Shown piece by piece: positions 21,375 through 34,140 of a stretch of DNA of 64,000 nt (position 1 is the stretch's first letter; the number at the start of each line of letters is the position of its first letter). The translations under genes were made by a program, and so were the position numbers. The notes below the pieces were generated by a model, which was given only the letters and a program-made list of their open reading frames with translations, was not told the DNA's origin and did not search any database. Origin of the DNA: Ancylostoma caninum (taxonomy: Eukaryota > Nematoda > Chromadorea > Rhabditida > Ancylostomatidae); NCBI GenBank assembly GCA_037903475.1, contig JBAJFG010000022.1:1-64000 (forward strand), read 5' to 3'.

Positions 21375-22155
21375 GCGCTGCTCTAACAACATTCCACATC
21401 CAGGGCCCCAAATTTTGGAGAGATGGTTCCACCTAAACTTTGCAAAGTATGGTTTTTTTTTTGATGTGCTGAGCACGATTATCGCATTCATTTCGTGCCG
21501 TAACCACATTTTGTAAGGTACAGGCAGCGTCAATCACGATCGGTACTACTGCGGCCTGGGGAGCCGCAGCAGCATCTTGGACCTCGTCCAATATGCAAGA
21601 TTAGTGGAAAAAACAGAACAGGAAGTCTTAATCGCGATTGCACTTCTCCGCGGCCTAGAACGCCGCACTACCTACGCGGAGCGGGCGAGGCCGCACTGAA
21701 CATCTAGAGCGCTCATCCGCGCAGCGCCGATGGTGTGACGTTCCATACCACGAAGAGGTGCAATCATGATTGACACTCCTTGTAGAGGAGTTCCCTGCGC
21801 CGACAACGATTATCAATTATCACTACTTTCATATGACACTGCCATTTTTCTACCAAAATCGACTATCTATCTCGATTCGCTAAAGCAATCCTATCATGAA
21901 CCTACAAACATGAGATCTGCTGTGAAATTTGTGTTCAGAACTTCAAAGAACAAGAACCCCTCTACGATGAATTTGAGATTCCATGAGGTACCGTACCTAG
22001 ATATACTTACCGAAACCATACAAAAATAATGCAACGGTGCAGGATATAAAGACAGGATATCCGTGTTGGGCTCATCAAATGAGCCTACTTTTCGAAACTT
22101 CAGCAAAGAAATGTTTTCGAAAATTTTAGAGCCCTGGATGAGGAATAGTGGCAAA
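21375..22155. mobile_element. MITE family 3, copy 2 (enlarged)
   Basis: Ends ATTCCACATCCAGGGCCCCA and GAGCCCTGGATGAGGAATAGT pair. TGATGTGCTGAGCACGATTAT near 21460 is the family motif. About 350 bp of extra sequence in the middle (including CGCGGCCTAG/GGCCTGGGGAGCCGC-like GC-rich part 21550-21740) makes it longer than the other copies. Confidence 0.65.
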
Positions 22156-23460
22156 AACAAGAAGCTGAGTGAGAAAAAAGCTGCTCATCTCACAAACAGA
22201 ACAGTTTGCATGAATTGCAAATGTATTCAAAGAAAAAACAAACGAAACCAAAACGAAATAGAAAATTTAAGAAAAGTAGAACCACGAAAAAGGAAACAGC
22301 GGCTCAAACCCACCTAATGGGTCTTCTTCTTTTAGTAGACTTGCCATAGGTGTCTCTGACTCAGGCGCCTGCAGAACTTTATAGTCAACAAAACTGTTCT
22401 TCACCACAGAGACAGTATCGAAAAGGAAAGCACCGACCTGGTTAACATTTGCATTCGCGCGTCCGTTGAACTCGCAGCGGAGATCATAAGTGAGGGCGAT
22501 AACTTTGATGTCAGCAAGAGACAATGGAACGAAATCTCCAGTTTTCTTTGATGCTTCTACAACTTAAAACATCGTCGAGTCAGCTTTTATATCTACAGTG
22601 AGTGTCGATGTAATTGCGTTTTCCGCGGACTACAGAGGAATGCGACACGATTGTCCGCTCTTATACCGGCTCCGTAATAGCAAATCATCGGGCTTTTTTT
22701 TTTGACAGTTTCTCGTCTTATTTGATGTTAACAATCAAACAAACCCTGTGGTTGATGCGGACCACGATTTATATATTGATTGATTGACATTTCCAGCGGC
22801 AGTGACGAGATCGCGCCGCGTGCCCAAACAACGCACTCCCACCGATGCTCACTTAATTCAGAAACTCTGCAGGAGTTTTTGTTCGTTTTATGCTCAATAT
22901 ATGGAAAAATCTCATTTGCTAGAAAAAATTACCGCAACTCTACCTCTAGGATTGTATTCACAAGAGGAAAATTGACATTCCGAAGTGTTTTCTTATCGCA
23001 CATATAGTTCTTCTCGAAAAGATATACGGGTTTCGCGCCCGGTTTCATAGCGCAACTACTATTTTCAAAGTTTTATATCCACTGAAGGTTGCCTAATTTT
23101 GGCGGTCACGCCAGCATCTCCCCGTGTAGAATCGATGTGCATCACAATCGAAGTCGCTGTCGCCCCAGCGACGGGGTCTGTGGCATCACACTTCTACATC
23201 ACTATATCAATATGCTGTGCACTAAGATTGGCGCTATATATACTCCACGTGGAGTGTAGTAACCCGCACGATCGACAAGCTTCAATGGCAACCGCTGGTC
23301 GCCAACATAGGCAATGCACGCTACTCTCGATTGTTTGGGTCCACAAGGTAGCCTTGCCACAGTCGCCAACTATGGCGACGACCGGTTGCTAACACTGGCG
23401 ATCGTTCATCGCCAACATCGGCGGCCAGAGAGACTCTCCGCCATCTCCGCCAACAGTATA
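22156..23460. other. No gene recognised
   Basis: 22560-22870 shows fragments (GTGTCGATGTAATTGCGTTTT, CAACGCACTC) that recur loosely at 18530-18560, 24600-24660 and 48970-49500, hence a dispersed repeat. 23090-23450 is rich in TCGCCAAC/GTTGGCGA words and contains the palindrome ACTCCACGTGGAGT at about 23239. Confidence 0.35.
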
Positions 23461-23745
23461 CAGTGGACGTCGATGACGGTGGTCCATCCGCGGCCTCGAG
23501 AAGGACGCTGCGCTACCGCGCCGCACGCGCTATAACCGAGTTTTCTGCTGCTGTTACTGCTGTTGTTGTTTAGTTTTCTGCTGTTTTGCTATTTCCAGCA
23601 GCTTTTCTACCCGATTTTAAGGATTTTGGACCGAATCGGGTAGAAAAGAGCCTAGAAATAGTAGTACGGCGGCTAGCGCGTGCGGCGCGGTTGCGCTGCG
23701 CCCTTCTCGAGGCCGCGGATGGACCACCGCCATTGCCGTCCACTG
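23461..23745. mobile_element. Foldback element family 4 (AGTGGACGTC), copy 1
   Basis: Ends CAGTGGACGTCGATGACGGT and ..CATTGCCGTCCACTG pair, flanked by TA. An inner palindrome TTTCTACCCGAT..ATCGGGTAGAAAAG occurs at 23603-23650. Copies at 35672-35861 and 46922-47342 share both ends and, in the latter, the inner palindrome. Confidence 0.85.
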
Positions 23746-24061
23746 TACATGGATAGGCGCAGGAGTCACAGTCGCCAGCCACGGCGACAGGAGTATAGCG
23801 CCAACCTAACCCAGTGAGAACGTTTCACACACTCGCTCGTTTTTTCTGACCACATCTACTGGATACTAACCAACAAGTTTATGTGGGAAAAATTGCTGAC
23901 GACAGTGAGATCCGGTGAGATTGACGTGGTACGCACCGGAACATTCAAGAACCTGCACACGCGATAAAACCGTACCACTGCATTACTGCGTAGCGGCTGC
24001 GAAACCCTACCAGTAGAAAAGAGATTAAAAAAGAGACGAGTAATTAGAATTATTATAACTA

Positions 24062-24330
24062 TAGGGTCTGTTACCTAGCTCACAGAGAGAGCCTGATCCG
24101 ACTTCGTCTGCATTTAAGACCGCACCGGTTCCATCAATGGGAGGACGGAGAATGTGTCTCAAAGGATATTTTATCAAATGGCAGTAGAGAAACATCGAAA
24201 TGGAAGGAATCACACCAAAAACATACCAAAAAAGTGTAAAAAGTCGATCAGTTGCCTGACACAGTGATAAGGTCGTAATTGTGGCCAAAGTCGGATCAGG
24301 CGCTCTCAGTGAGCTAAAAGACTGTACCTA
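24062..24330. mobile_element. MITE, single copy in window
   Basis: AGGGTCTGTTACCTAGCTCA..GAGAGCCTGATCCGACTT at the left pairs with AAGTCGGATCAGGCGCTCTC..TGAGCTAAAAGACTGTACCT at the right. AT-rich interior without coding signal. Confidence 0.75.
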
Positions 24331-25340
24331 CCAACACCACAAGCCAATCAAATTTTTTGATGAGAATTTCCATCTTGAATGTACAAAGAAAGTTGCCAGC
24401 GAGCATCGATACAAATGACTCGCTTGCGCCTCGGAGAGGAGCGTGTGCCACTGCAGTGGTTAATTGTAGCGCTTCTTGAGCGTTTTACGTTCAATTTGGT
24501 GGTGTTCGACGCTTTGCTGCCCTAATTTCGTGTGAAAGAAGAAAAAAACTCCTGAAAACACCTATGATTAGTGACCACAACAACGGCATCCATCGCGTGT
24601 GACGTCCATGGTGAGATCGCAAACTAATCAACTCTATCGACGCTCACTATAATGTGCACAACATTGTTTGGGTAACGTCTCATACAAGGACACAAAAAAT
24701 TTACTCGCAAAACCCGTCCGCAAAACCATAACTGAAGCAATAATGTGAAAATCCTTCCACTTGTTTCGCTTTTTGAATTCCTGAGTGATTTTGTCGAAAA
24801 AGGTTGAGACTTCGCATACAGGAGGAAAAGAATCAAAACTTTACTACTAACATGATCTACGCTCTACTTGCCTTTTCCTGACAGCAGGCAGAAAGAAAAA
24901 CGTCTTTGAATGTACGTAATACATGATCACTAACAATATGTATCAGACCAAAACAAAAATGAATGCGAACGATCGATAACGCTATTGCAACTATAGTGCA
25001 CTATGAACACACTCCAAGAACTTTTCTGACGTTTGCCACCGCGATAATCGCAGGTGGCTGCGATGATCACGGGGCGTACCGCTATGGATCCGACAAATGT
25101 TGTATGCTCTTTTTCTGTCGGGACCTGTGGTGGTGGGAGCATCTGCCACCTAGCAACAAACTTCGTCCCTAACCTCGCAATCATGCTACCGACACGATAG
25201 CGCCAAAAGTTAGAGGTCCTATAACACCTACGAATGGCATCTACTACAAAGACCTAATTCGTTCTTTATGGTTGCTGCGCGTCAAATTTAGCGTGACAAT
25301 ATACAATGTATAACGGGGAGGGGAAGAGAAATCCTGTAGC
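24331..25340. other. No gene recognised
   Basis: Low-complexity-free intergenic sequence with no motif, splice series or repeat that I can support. Confidence 0.3.
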
Positions 25341-25755
25341 GGTATTCATGAACGTCGGCGGGAAGGTTTTAGCCTACCCGCCGGGTGGACGAGATTCGCG
25401 GGTAAAAAATTTGTATTCATGAAACTAGCCGGTATCTTCCCCACCTACCCGGCGGGTGGACGGGAAGGTTCCCGCTTACCCGACCATCTAGGCCTCGGGA
25501 AGTTTTACCCGTCGATGGATTTCTGCGACAATTTTCAATATTGTTGCGTATCATTGACGAATCTTGATATGGTAATGCGTTCTTAAGATTCAGAAGAGTT
25601 TTGTGTTGCTTCCCACTTAGTTAATTGAATACTATCTTCGCTCCTTACTTACTTGTTTTCACTACCCAAACAAAATTTCTTCTTTATTTTCAGATATGTA
25701 TGTTATTTGATTGCTTACTACCGTTGATCACCCAAAAAGTGCCATTCGTCCGAAA

Positions 25756-26352
25756 ACTCAGACAAACTGTCGGAAGAACCGCAGCAGAAAGAGATCGCGC
25801 TCATGTGGTTAAGAAGCGATAGACGCAGAGATAAAAAAAAATTTCGGAAGGACCGCAGCAGAATGTTTTCTGCTGCGGTCCTTCCGAATCTCGCTGGAGT
25901 GGTTCGGAAGCACAGCAGCAGAATAGATTTGTGTGGAGAAAGATTCGGAAGGACCGCGGCAGAATGGAGGAGAGAGAGTGAGCGTTGTTATATCCTTCTC
26001 ATGTACGAAGCTCAGTTTTGTTGCGACCAACAAAAATCCAGTGGTTTCGAACTTCAGATGGGAAATTGGCTTCATGGGTATATCGGAACGTAGAACCAAG
26101 GACTCTCAGCGAGGTCGTCGTTTTTGCGTGCGGTTACCGCCGCGTGGTCGTCCCACGGGAGTGGACTGGTTGCCGATGCAGTTCTGCGGAATTGGCGCGT
26201 ACATCCCCGTATCCAGTCGGAAAGACCGCAGCAGCTATTCGGAAGGACCGCAGCTGCTATTCGGAAGAAATGCAGCAGGAAACCGGAAGGACCGCAGGTC
26301 ACCTGTCGGTTCTTCCGGTTTTCTGCTGCGGTCCTTCCGAAAAATTGTCTGA
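25756..26352. mobile_element. Element built from repeated CGGAAGGACCGCAGCAGAA words
   Basis: Ends CTCAGACAAACTGTCGGAAG and its complement ..TTCCGAAAAATTGTCTGAG. The word TCGGAAGGACCGCAGCAGAA or its complement recurs about nine times, clustered in the outer 150 bp of each side; at 25846-25890 two copies face each other as a perfect hairpin. Confidence 0.8.
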
Positions 26353-26374
26353 GAAGAAAAACAAACACTATATC

Positions 26375-26765
26375 ACAATAGAGGCCCCAAAACCAAAAAA
26401 ATTTCGCCGAAAATTGGCATGGGGCATATTTGATGTGCTGAACACGAATAACGTATCCATTTTGTACACATTTTGTAAATACATTTTTGCAGGGTTAGGG
26501 CAGCACCGCGTGGAATCCTCTCAAATTCTGCACAAAGGGGTTGTTTTAGGAGCTGACCACGATCATCCCCATTATTATGCATGCTACCTTCGTTGTCTCT
26601 CCAAAATAAATTTTTTCTCTAAATTGACTATCACATAGCCATCGTGGCCCTACAAAAATGAGGTTACGATACAAAATGGATACGATAATAGTGTTCAGCA
26701 CCTCAAATAACCCCTCTATACAAAATTTGGGCGAAAAAATTTCGAGGCCTCTGATGTGGAATATG
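26375..26765. mobile_element. MITE family 3, copy 3
   Basis: AGGCCCCAAAACC..AAATTTCGCCGAAAATT pairs with GGGCGAAAAAATTTCGAGGCCT. The family motif GATGTGCTGAACACGAATAA is at 26430 and its complement at 26680-26710. Confidence 0.75.
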
Positions 26766-27100
26766 CAGCGCCAATCCGCGAGGTAGAGATTCCTCATGTA
26801 TTACTATAATAGTAAGAGATCCACACGGAGACCCGCTTCTAGGAAGGAAAATGAGGAAAAACAATGTTTTGCCTATAAATTCTTCACGGAATATGTTCCA
26901 AAACGTTCATTTTGCGCTCTACATACTGAAAACTCGGTCGTGTTTACGAATTTATTCGGTGCTTCCCGGTCTTCCCGCTTCCTGGTCGTTCATGAATACA
27001 AATATTACCCGTGCGGGTGACTAGGAAGGTTCCCGTCGGGAACTTGCTGCAGCGGGTACCCGTCACGTCCCTTCCCGTTCCCGCGCGTTCATGAATACCA

Positions 27101-27844
27101 GCACTGGTAGGTAGCAAACTGCGAAAGCCGCGCGGACAAACTGCGTCTCCACTCTCGCCTCATCGAGACTGTACCCGTCTTATTGGTTGCGGGTTTCCCG
27201 ACTTATTGGTCGCGGGATTGTACTGCTGTAGTCGCAGATTTGGTGGTTCAGTTTTATTATACGCTTGTATTCACAAGCACGTACAATTGTCAACGGACCT
27301 AGATAGCAGTCGTACCGTGCTTTTATGCAGCACGGTATCATATCACAGGGCGCAGGGCGCATCTGTGTAAACAAGAAGCAACATGGAAAGATGACTGATA
27401 CGATATAACGGCAACATGACGTATCTATGAAATACGCGTTATGCGGAGCATAACAGAGACAACGCGAAAACTTTGGGACCTTTCGGACCAACACGCCAAA
27501 TTTGATGAGCAGCAATCATAAACAACGCCTAATGTTATCCGGTTTGGTCGACGATCGTTAGTGATAAAGGAAAACACCAAAGTGAGGAGATTTCCTAGTA
27601 TTACCAAAGATCGGAGAAATTGCCAAAAAACCAAGAGTGCATAACAACGCAAAAACAGTAACACTTCTCATCATGACATCCGGTCCGTCCTACACGATGA
27701 ACTTGATTTCCGAGATCATTATGACAATCATAACGAATAACAAACGTAATGCCATCAACATTTAAAAAGAATCCGGAGAGACAGCTACTTCTACAACACC
27801 AGACTATTCATAAGAACACCCACTCCTCTTCCCCCTCCTCCCCC
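27101..27844. other. No gene recognised
   Basis: Intergenic. 27120-27210 has a short doubled word (TTATTGGTTGCGGG / TTATTGGTCGCGGG). Nothing else. Confidence 0.3.
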
Positions 27845-27845
27845 T

Positions 27846-27915
<70 letters not shown>
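27845..27915. repeat. (CAA)n microsatellite
   Basis: About 23 uninterrupted CAA units, followed to about 28170 by degenerate AAC/ACA-rich sequence. Poly-Val/Cys/Thr frames here are artefacts. Confidence 0.98.
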
Positions 27916-27917
<2 letters not shown>

Positions 27918-28174
27918 AATGAAGCGAAAGAAAGAAAAAGGGGAAGAATAACAATGATCACAACAACAAAAACACAATGATAACAATATAAACTACAATA
28001 ACAACATAACAACAAACAATGAGAACTTCAACAACAACAAGCAATGATAACAATTATAACAGTAACAATTACAACAACAAAACTACAACAACTAAAACTA
28101 CTACAACAATGAGACAAGCAAACAACAATAACAAAACAACAACAATCAGAACAATTAACACAATAAACATCAAC

Positions 28175-29412
28175 TCAGACACTCGAAGCGGGCGTCCCGC
28201 ACACCCATCTGGGAAGACAGGCCCAGCAGCGGCCCTATTTCGTGGGCGTGGCTTATTACAGGCCGGGCAGCGGCCCTTAAATTTTAGCGGCCCACCCGGT
28301 CGCCCATAAAAACTTGGCAGCGTCGTGAAGGGGACGCCGCCATTGCGCGAGGTCACGCATGCAATATCGATTCTTTTCGCTTATAAGTATTCATTCCCGT
28401 TTTGTTCGTTGCTTATTTTGTATTGACATGTGCTTAAATCGTTTCCTAATAGAAGTGTTTGGATATTGTGAGTTTTCATCGTATGTGTCTAAATACTTTC
28501 AGATGGTACTTCATTACTTTCAAATCTCCTTCTACTTCATTGTGGAAAACTTTTGAGTTCTATACCATGGAGGACTAGAAGATCGTCGAAGGAAGATGTA
28601 CTCACTGCAGTCAAATGGAATGAAAGAATGAAAGTTGTGCGAATCTGTAGGTCATAAAGGTGTAAGTTCTGAGTTTCTCAATCACCATTTCTAGTAAAAA
28701 GCATAAATTGTTTCATTATAGAAATCCGCTTGAAGAAGGTATCTCACATTTGGGACGCAGCATTCGACAAGAATAATCTCATGTTTGGATCGTAATACCG
28801 ACTCCCGGAACGAGATCTTAAAATGCATAGGATTACATTCATCTTCGTCTCCTTTGATTGATTATCTTCAGAATTCACCTCATTCTATAAAAAGGAAACA
28901 AAATACCAGTGCGCTACCATATTCATCTTACTGAAAAACCATATTATTTGTGTTGTCTTCCTTATTCAAAGAGATTGTGAGTTTTGTATTTAACCTTTTA
29001 ACAAGCAACACTTTTCCCTAATGTATTTATTGTTCTAGAAGTCATAGTTATGTTATATAATTTACATATTGTATTATATCGAGGCTGTGTATATCTTTAC
29101 AGAATACAGTAAATAATTTATGCGTTTATTTTTATGTGTAGCGATCCTGTGTAAATTTTTTCTGTAATAAAAAGTCTTATTTCACTGGAGTAGAGCATTA
29201 ACGACAACAAATCATCGATAACACAGAGCCTCAAGGTCAACTGTATCCCCATAGGGCACTCCGAAGGCACAAAGGTGATCGAATGATAATTCTTCCGGCC
29301 CAGCAGCTTGCCACCTCAGGCCGGGCCTGTCACCCATTCGCGGCCGGCCCGCGGCTGCTACGTTTGCCCGGCCGCTAATGGTAGCGCGGGTGGTCCGCTA
29401 CGAGTGTCTGGG
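28175..29412. mobile_element. Possible hAT-like TIR element, 1.24 kb
   Basis: CAGACACTCGAAGCGGGCG at the left pairs with the complement of CGCGGGTGGTCCGCTACGAGTGTCTG at the right; GGCCCAGCAGC also occurs in inverted-like positions inside both GC-rich ends. CAG-starting termini would suit the hAT superfamily, but no transposase and no clear 8-bp target duplication is visible. Confidence 0.5.
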
Positions 29413-30500
29413 AAAAACAACAAAAATAACAAATGGAAAACTACAGACGGGAGGAGGCTCCTGGCCGATTCCGCGCTCCAGCGCCACGCGCGGTGTGACC
29501 GGGCAGCGCGACGCCCATAGGCGGGAAATGTTCGCTTTTTGAACGCGAATTAATGGGTTCTTTATATATAGATTAGAACACACCAGATATGTGCACTCCT
29601 ACACGAACTACGAGACAACCCCCTCCCCTATCTGAAGTGGTAGTTGCATGTCAGGTAAAGTCTTGGCTTGATAGTTTTGTAACATGGTCACCTTTTGCAC
29701 GGGAGTTTTTTTTTAGGTTTTTACAAAGTTTATTTGGTCTGATTTCACCGGCGGAACCCAAAAGTTCTTCGACGAATAGTCGAAAGTAATCTAATTAACC
29801 GATAGTGAGTGTTGTTAGACAGGCGAAATTTCGAATAATCCAATTTTCCACCGATTTTAAAAGGACGATTTCTCAAACAACTCCATTTGATTTAAATTGT
29901 AGAGTACGGTGTCTTTGGTTCTACAAGGAGTCTTTTTCTCAGAAAAGAAGGTTTTTTGTGCCACAACTCATGCCGCAATCTGCACACAACAAAGTCATTT
30001 CATACTGCATAATAGCTGACATGGGGCTTCAACAAAACTACTGCTAAAAGTTTATTCCGGCGACGTATAAACAGAAATTGTGGCCACTCAAGAAAACACA
30101 GAAACACCAGCAAATTGTCTTAGGAAAAACACGGAAAATGTCACCAAAATAGAGAAATATGCCGGAACGCTGGAACTCCCGGTGTTTGAAGTAGGAAATC
30201 ACAGGTAGGACTTAATATAAAGCTGTTTTCATTTACATGAAGCAGAAAATCGGATTTACTCCACTCTGATTTCATACTTCTAACACCGATTCCGCGAGGC
30301 TATAATACATATAATTTTAAGAACACGGCTACAGTAGAGAAGGCGGCAAAGGATAAACCGACAATGGCGAGAAGCAACACATGTGTCTCCATATCTGAAA
30401 AAAAAAATGCGATGAAGGATAGTCTGAGCAACCAGCACTAATCTTCTGTTAGAACTGTCCCAGCGCTATACTTAGGACCGAATAAAAATCGAATAACTCG
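29413..30500. other. No gene recognised
   Basis: AT-rich intergenic sequence without supported features. Confidence 0.3.
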
Positions 30501-30571
30501 ATTCATTTAGTTATTCGTGCGGGACTACTCAGGCAATTCTAGCGGGCCTTCCGCGGGCGGATTCAGGCCCT

Positions 30572-30745
30572 GCGGCCGGCCCGCGTGCCAATTTAGTGGG
30601 CGGGGCTTGTTCGCGGCCGGCCCGCGTGCCAATTTGGTGGGCGGGGCTTGTTCGCGGCCGGCCCGCGTGCCAATTTCGTGGGCGGGGCTTGTTCGCGGCC
30701 GGCCCGCGTGCCATTTTAATGGGCGGGACTTGCTAGGGGCCGCCC
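30572..30745. repeat. 41-bp tandem repeat, about four units
   Basis: Units read GTGGGCGGGGCTTGTTCGCG followed by GCCGGCCCGCGTGCCAATTT, each differing by one or two bases. Extremely GC-rich. Confidence 0.92.
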
Positions 30746-32084
30746 ACGCTTACGTCTTTTGAGAGTGGGGGATAGGAGGAGGGCACAAGGCTCTGCTGAC
30801 ACTTCAATTTACCATTATTAAATACATTTTCCTGTTTTGTTTACATTCTACCATTGCCCATTTGGACATATGACTATCCTCTGAATCTATCTTTCTCTCT
30901 CTTAAATCTATATCTCCTAGCCTTTCTGAATAACGCAGCTGCGACAGTCGCCTAAGCATAGACCAACGAGGCAGCGACGGCTTCTCTGCGCCATGGAATC
31001 GACGACAAGAACTAGCTTACATTCTGCCGCGTTGCCGCCCAGCGACGTAGGGAAATGAATAGCTATTTTTATAATTTTTTGCGAGCCGACGGTCACACAA
31101 CGTGTAGCGCGACGGAGAACGAGGCCTGCGTCGTGCCTAACTTCGCAAATTAGATTCTAGGTCTAAACAGCAAGAAAAGCCAGGAATCAATGGCTAACTA
31201 CAGTCCCAAGCATCGGCTAAGTGATGGCGTAGCGTCGGCTGGCAGCTGCAACGTTAATCGCATCGTGTCGTTTTTGAAGAAAAAAAATATAAACAGGAAG
31301 TGACAGGACCAGCAACTCCACGTCGCGACTCGCGAAAATTAGCGCCAACTACCACAATGCGACCAATGCACCACTGAACATCCACTCGGAATCAACCGCT
31401 TTCGAGCAGCTCGTTCGTGCGCGACGGTCGCTTCGCGTCCCAACGAAGAACGAACATAGCTAATATGTGAGGAAGTTTTTGTTTTAACGGAATTTTCGAA
31501 GCTCGGGGCAAGCTTCTGCCGCGCAGCCACTTTTGCTGCAGTGTCGCCGCAACAGTCACAGCAAAGCAGTGTGCGAAACCCAGTACGATTAAATAAAAAG
31601 TACTACAAGATCAACATGCTCATACATAACTTCAAACCAGATAGCTAAGTCACTCAACAGAAATTTGTTGAAAAGTCATTTAGCAGATACGGTGTGTTGA
31701 GAAAGTGTTTACTTCATTCGTAATCGATAAAGACTCTGCTCTGGCAATCATTTCTTCTACTAACGTGGCGATGGATGGTTCGCATAGATTGAATTGTTGA
31801 GAAATCGTGATGTTACGATGAAGTCTCAGGTTTGCTCACTTCGCCCTTTCTTAACTATTGAATATTCTTAGAGCCATCAGAATAGTTGTTCTTGATGACT
31901 TTTGACTTCAAATTCTTCCCTATCAAAAACGGACGAATTACATACGTCAATGCTGGTGATGAACGATGCAAATAGATTCTAGGAGATGGCATTGATTGCT
32001 AAGTTCCGTTACTGGTCGCTGAAGTTGATTCGCTACCGATTTGAGTGGCAAATTACCTACACAGAAATCAGATGGGTAGACTAT
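30746..32084. other. No gene recognised
   Basis: Part of 31330-31440 resembles 17390-17460 (see there). No coding or RNA feature supported. Confidence 0.3.
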
Positions 32085-32380
32085 CCGAGTCCGGTCCGGC
32101 CGGATAACAAAATGTACCTATTGATCCTCGTCAGAACAGGACCGCTACGTAACCTTTGTTATCCGACCGGATCGGACTCCGATGAACCACAACTACAGCT
32201 ACAGTTCTTGTCGAAAAGATAGACGGATTCCGTGACTGCAGAAACGCGGTGGGACCCGAGCGATAGATGAGGAGAGGGCATGCTCCAAGTGAGAGGGTGC
32301 AGTAGGTCCCAACGCGAATCTGCGGCCGCGACGATATGAAACCGCACGCGCAATCCGTCTATCTTTTCGACAAGGACTGT
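32085..32380. mobile_element. Two adjacent foldback elements
   Basis: First: CGAGTCCGGTCCGGCCGGAT at 32087 pairs with ATCCGACCGGATCGGACTCCG at about 32160-32180. Second: ACAGTTCTTGTCGAAAAGAT at 32201 pairs with ATCTTTTCGACAAGGACTGT ending at 32380. Neither has coding capacity. Confidence 0.7.
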
Positions 32381-33585
32381 AAAGGCTGTCAGGCTTCTGA
32401 GACGGAAACATTGGCACAGCAAATTTTGTGCAAATTCACCAGTGAAGCAATGAAGGACTTTAGAGACTTGAATACATCAGTCTATATGCAGAGAGTGTCA
32501 ATGGAGTGACAAATTTAGTGTAGCGTGCAGCAGTACATATGGTATGTAATGGTACATAGTAGCGTGATTTCGCCAAGCGATAAAACCGCTATCTTGTGCC
32601 GCGGCAATGCTGATCGTAGTCACTGGGGGGTTGTGATTACTCGCCTGCGAAACTGTAAGAATGGCTGGTATAACAAGAATTTCAGAGCTTTTGGAAATAT
32701 GGTGCAGGAACAAGACCACCTTTCCTTCCAAGAGAGTTTTAAGACATGTATTAGGGTGGTTGGAACTAGAATAAATGAGAATGGAAACATCAAACCTGAT
32801 GGTGAGTTGAAGTAAAAGAGTGGTAAGAAAGTCTTGAGCCGATTTCCTTGGAAGTTCCAGAACTTTCGATTGTTGATTGGTACCCATAATCCACGTGATC
32901 ATACGCTCCTACAGTTACGAAGCCTCCTCAGACAAGTTCATATGGAAGCCAAATAATGTAGGTCTTTTACATTCTCGAGTTTCCAGTCAAATCTTTTCTC
33001 TCCTACCGCTAACAACTACCTTTCAAGCGGCAATCGAAGAGGCGCTTCGAAGAAGCAGGCGGTACCGGTGGAGTTTACTGATAGTGTCAAAGAGATTCGT
33101 GAAATGTAAAACTGTCCAAGCAAAATTGACATGCTCCTAAATTGATGAAACTATCTAGGTTGTAGAAAATGAAAAACATAACTTATGATTCCAATGAGAA
33201 GTCCAGCAGCACGAACAGCGCCTAATAACATCCTTTCCTTCGCGCTCCGGCTTTTGCCAGAATTCCGAAATTTGAAGTGCCATACTTAAGGACTACATAG
33301 ATGAGAGCTAATAAGTGCTTGGATCTCGTCAACCATAGTTCATCTTCATAAATCTTCAGTTGTCATTGTGGAAAACTATAAGTAAACCTCTCAAAATTGA
33401 CGTAAAAATCGCTCAAACCTAATGTAGGTCGTACTAAAAATTGGAGCTCAAAATTTTGCTTGGGCACTTAATTGTATTTATATGGAGAAACAGAGGTGAT
33501 TGCATGTTCTTTGTTTTTGTTTCTTTTTATTCAATAAATTAGTGAATGAGACATGTTCTTCTTTCTAGCATTTGAATGGAGCCTA
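32381..33585. other. No gene recognised
   Basis: A plus-strand stretch at 32525-32815 stays open for 96 codons but has no motif or family resemblance I know. Remainder AT-rich. Confidence 0.3.
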
Positions 33586-33775
33586 GAATGGGCTCGATTA
33601 CAGTGCCTTCCGCGCTCGATTACCGTGCCTTCCGCGCTCGACTACAGTGCCTCCCGCGCTCGAATACAGTGCCTTCCGCGCTCGATTGACGTGCCTCCCG
33701 CGTTCGATTACAGTGCCTCCCGCGTTCGATTACAGTGCCTCCCGCGCTCGATTACAGTGCCTCCCGCGCTCATTT
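33586..33775. repeat. 22-bp tandem repeat, about nine units
   Basis: Units of GCTCGATTACAGTGCCTTCC plus GC, with T/C and A/C variants. Because three units make 66 bp, it stays open in several frames, producing apparent coding frames that are not genes. Confidence 0.93.
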
Positions 33776-34140
33776 AGTTATTCGTGCGGGACTAGATCCG
33801 ATGAATTCAAATTTTTGAAGAAAAAGAGATCTAAGTTCCTCTTTATCACTCTTGAAGGATTGTAATGCTGACATTTTTTAGGCATCCAAAATACTCAGGT
33901 ACCTGGATAAGGCAAACGCAGCAGAACCTGGCAAGTCACACCCCCAAGAAATGGAAGGCAGACATTGCTACATGAGGAAGAACTGCTGCAATCCGACTGC
34001 TGCGAGCAGCAAACCCGGTGTTTCGGCTGCGCTGAGGGGGCCGGCTGCTGCCCGATTAACTGTGGTGTCCTTTGATCCGATTAACTGTGTGTCCTGCGTT
34101 CTGTCCGCTCTTTGCCACGTGACTCACCCCCATGAAGAAG

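Larger units (their letters stand above)
25341..27100. mobile_element. TIR element with doubled GTATTCATGAA ends, containing two other elements
   Basis: GTATTCATGAACGTCGGCGG at 25342 pairs with CCGCGCGTTCATGAATAC at 27098; a second, inner GTATTCATGAA occurs about 90 bp inside each end (25432 and 27002). Arms are rich in CCCGCCGGGT-type sequence. Nested inside are the elements at 25756-26352 and 26375-26765. The longest plus reading frame (25985-26638) runs across both nested repeats and is not a gene. Confidence 0.75.

Noticed and set aside
25985..26638. 217-codon open frame, the longest in the window
   Set aside because: It runs through two different repeat elements (the CGGAAGGACC element and a family 3 MITE); no domain, and composition follows the repeats.
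27791..28356. Poly-valine and poly-cysteine frames
   Set aside because: Translation of a (CAA)n microsatellite and its degenerate flank.
33553..33865. Several overlapping open frames with PRSITVPPA-type repeats
   Set aside because: Products of the 22-bp tandem array; 66-bp periodicity keeps all frames open.
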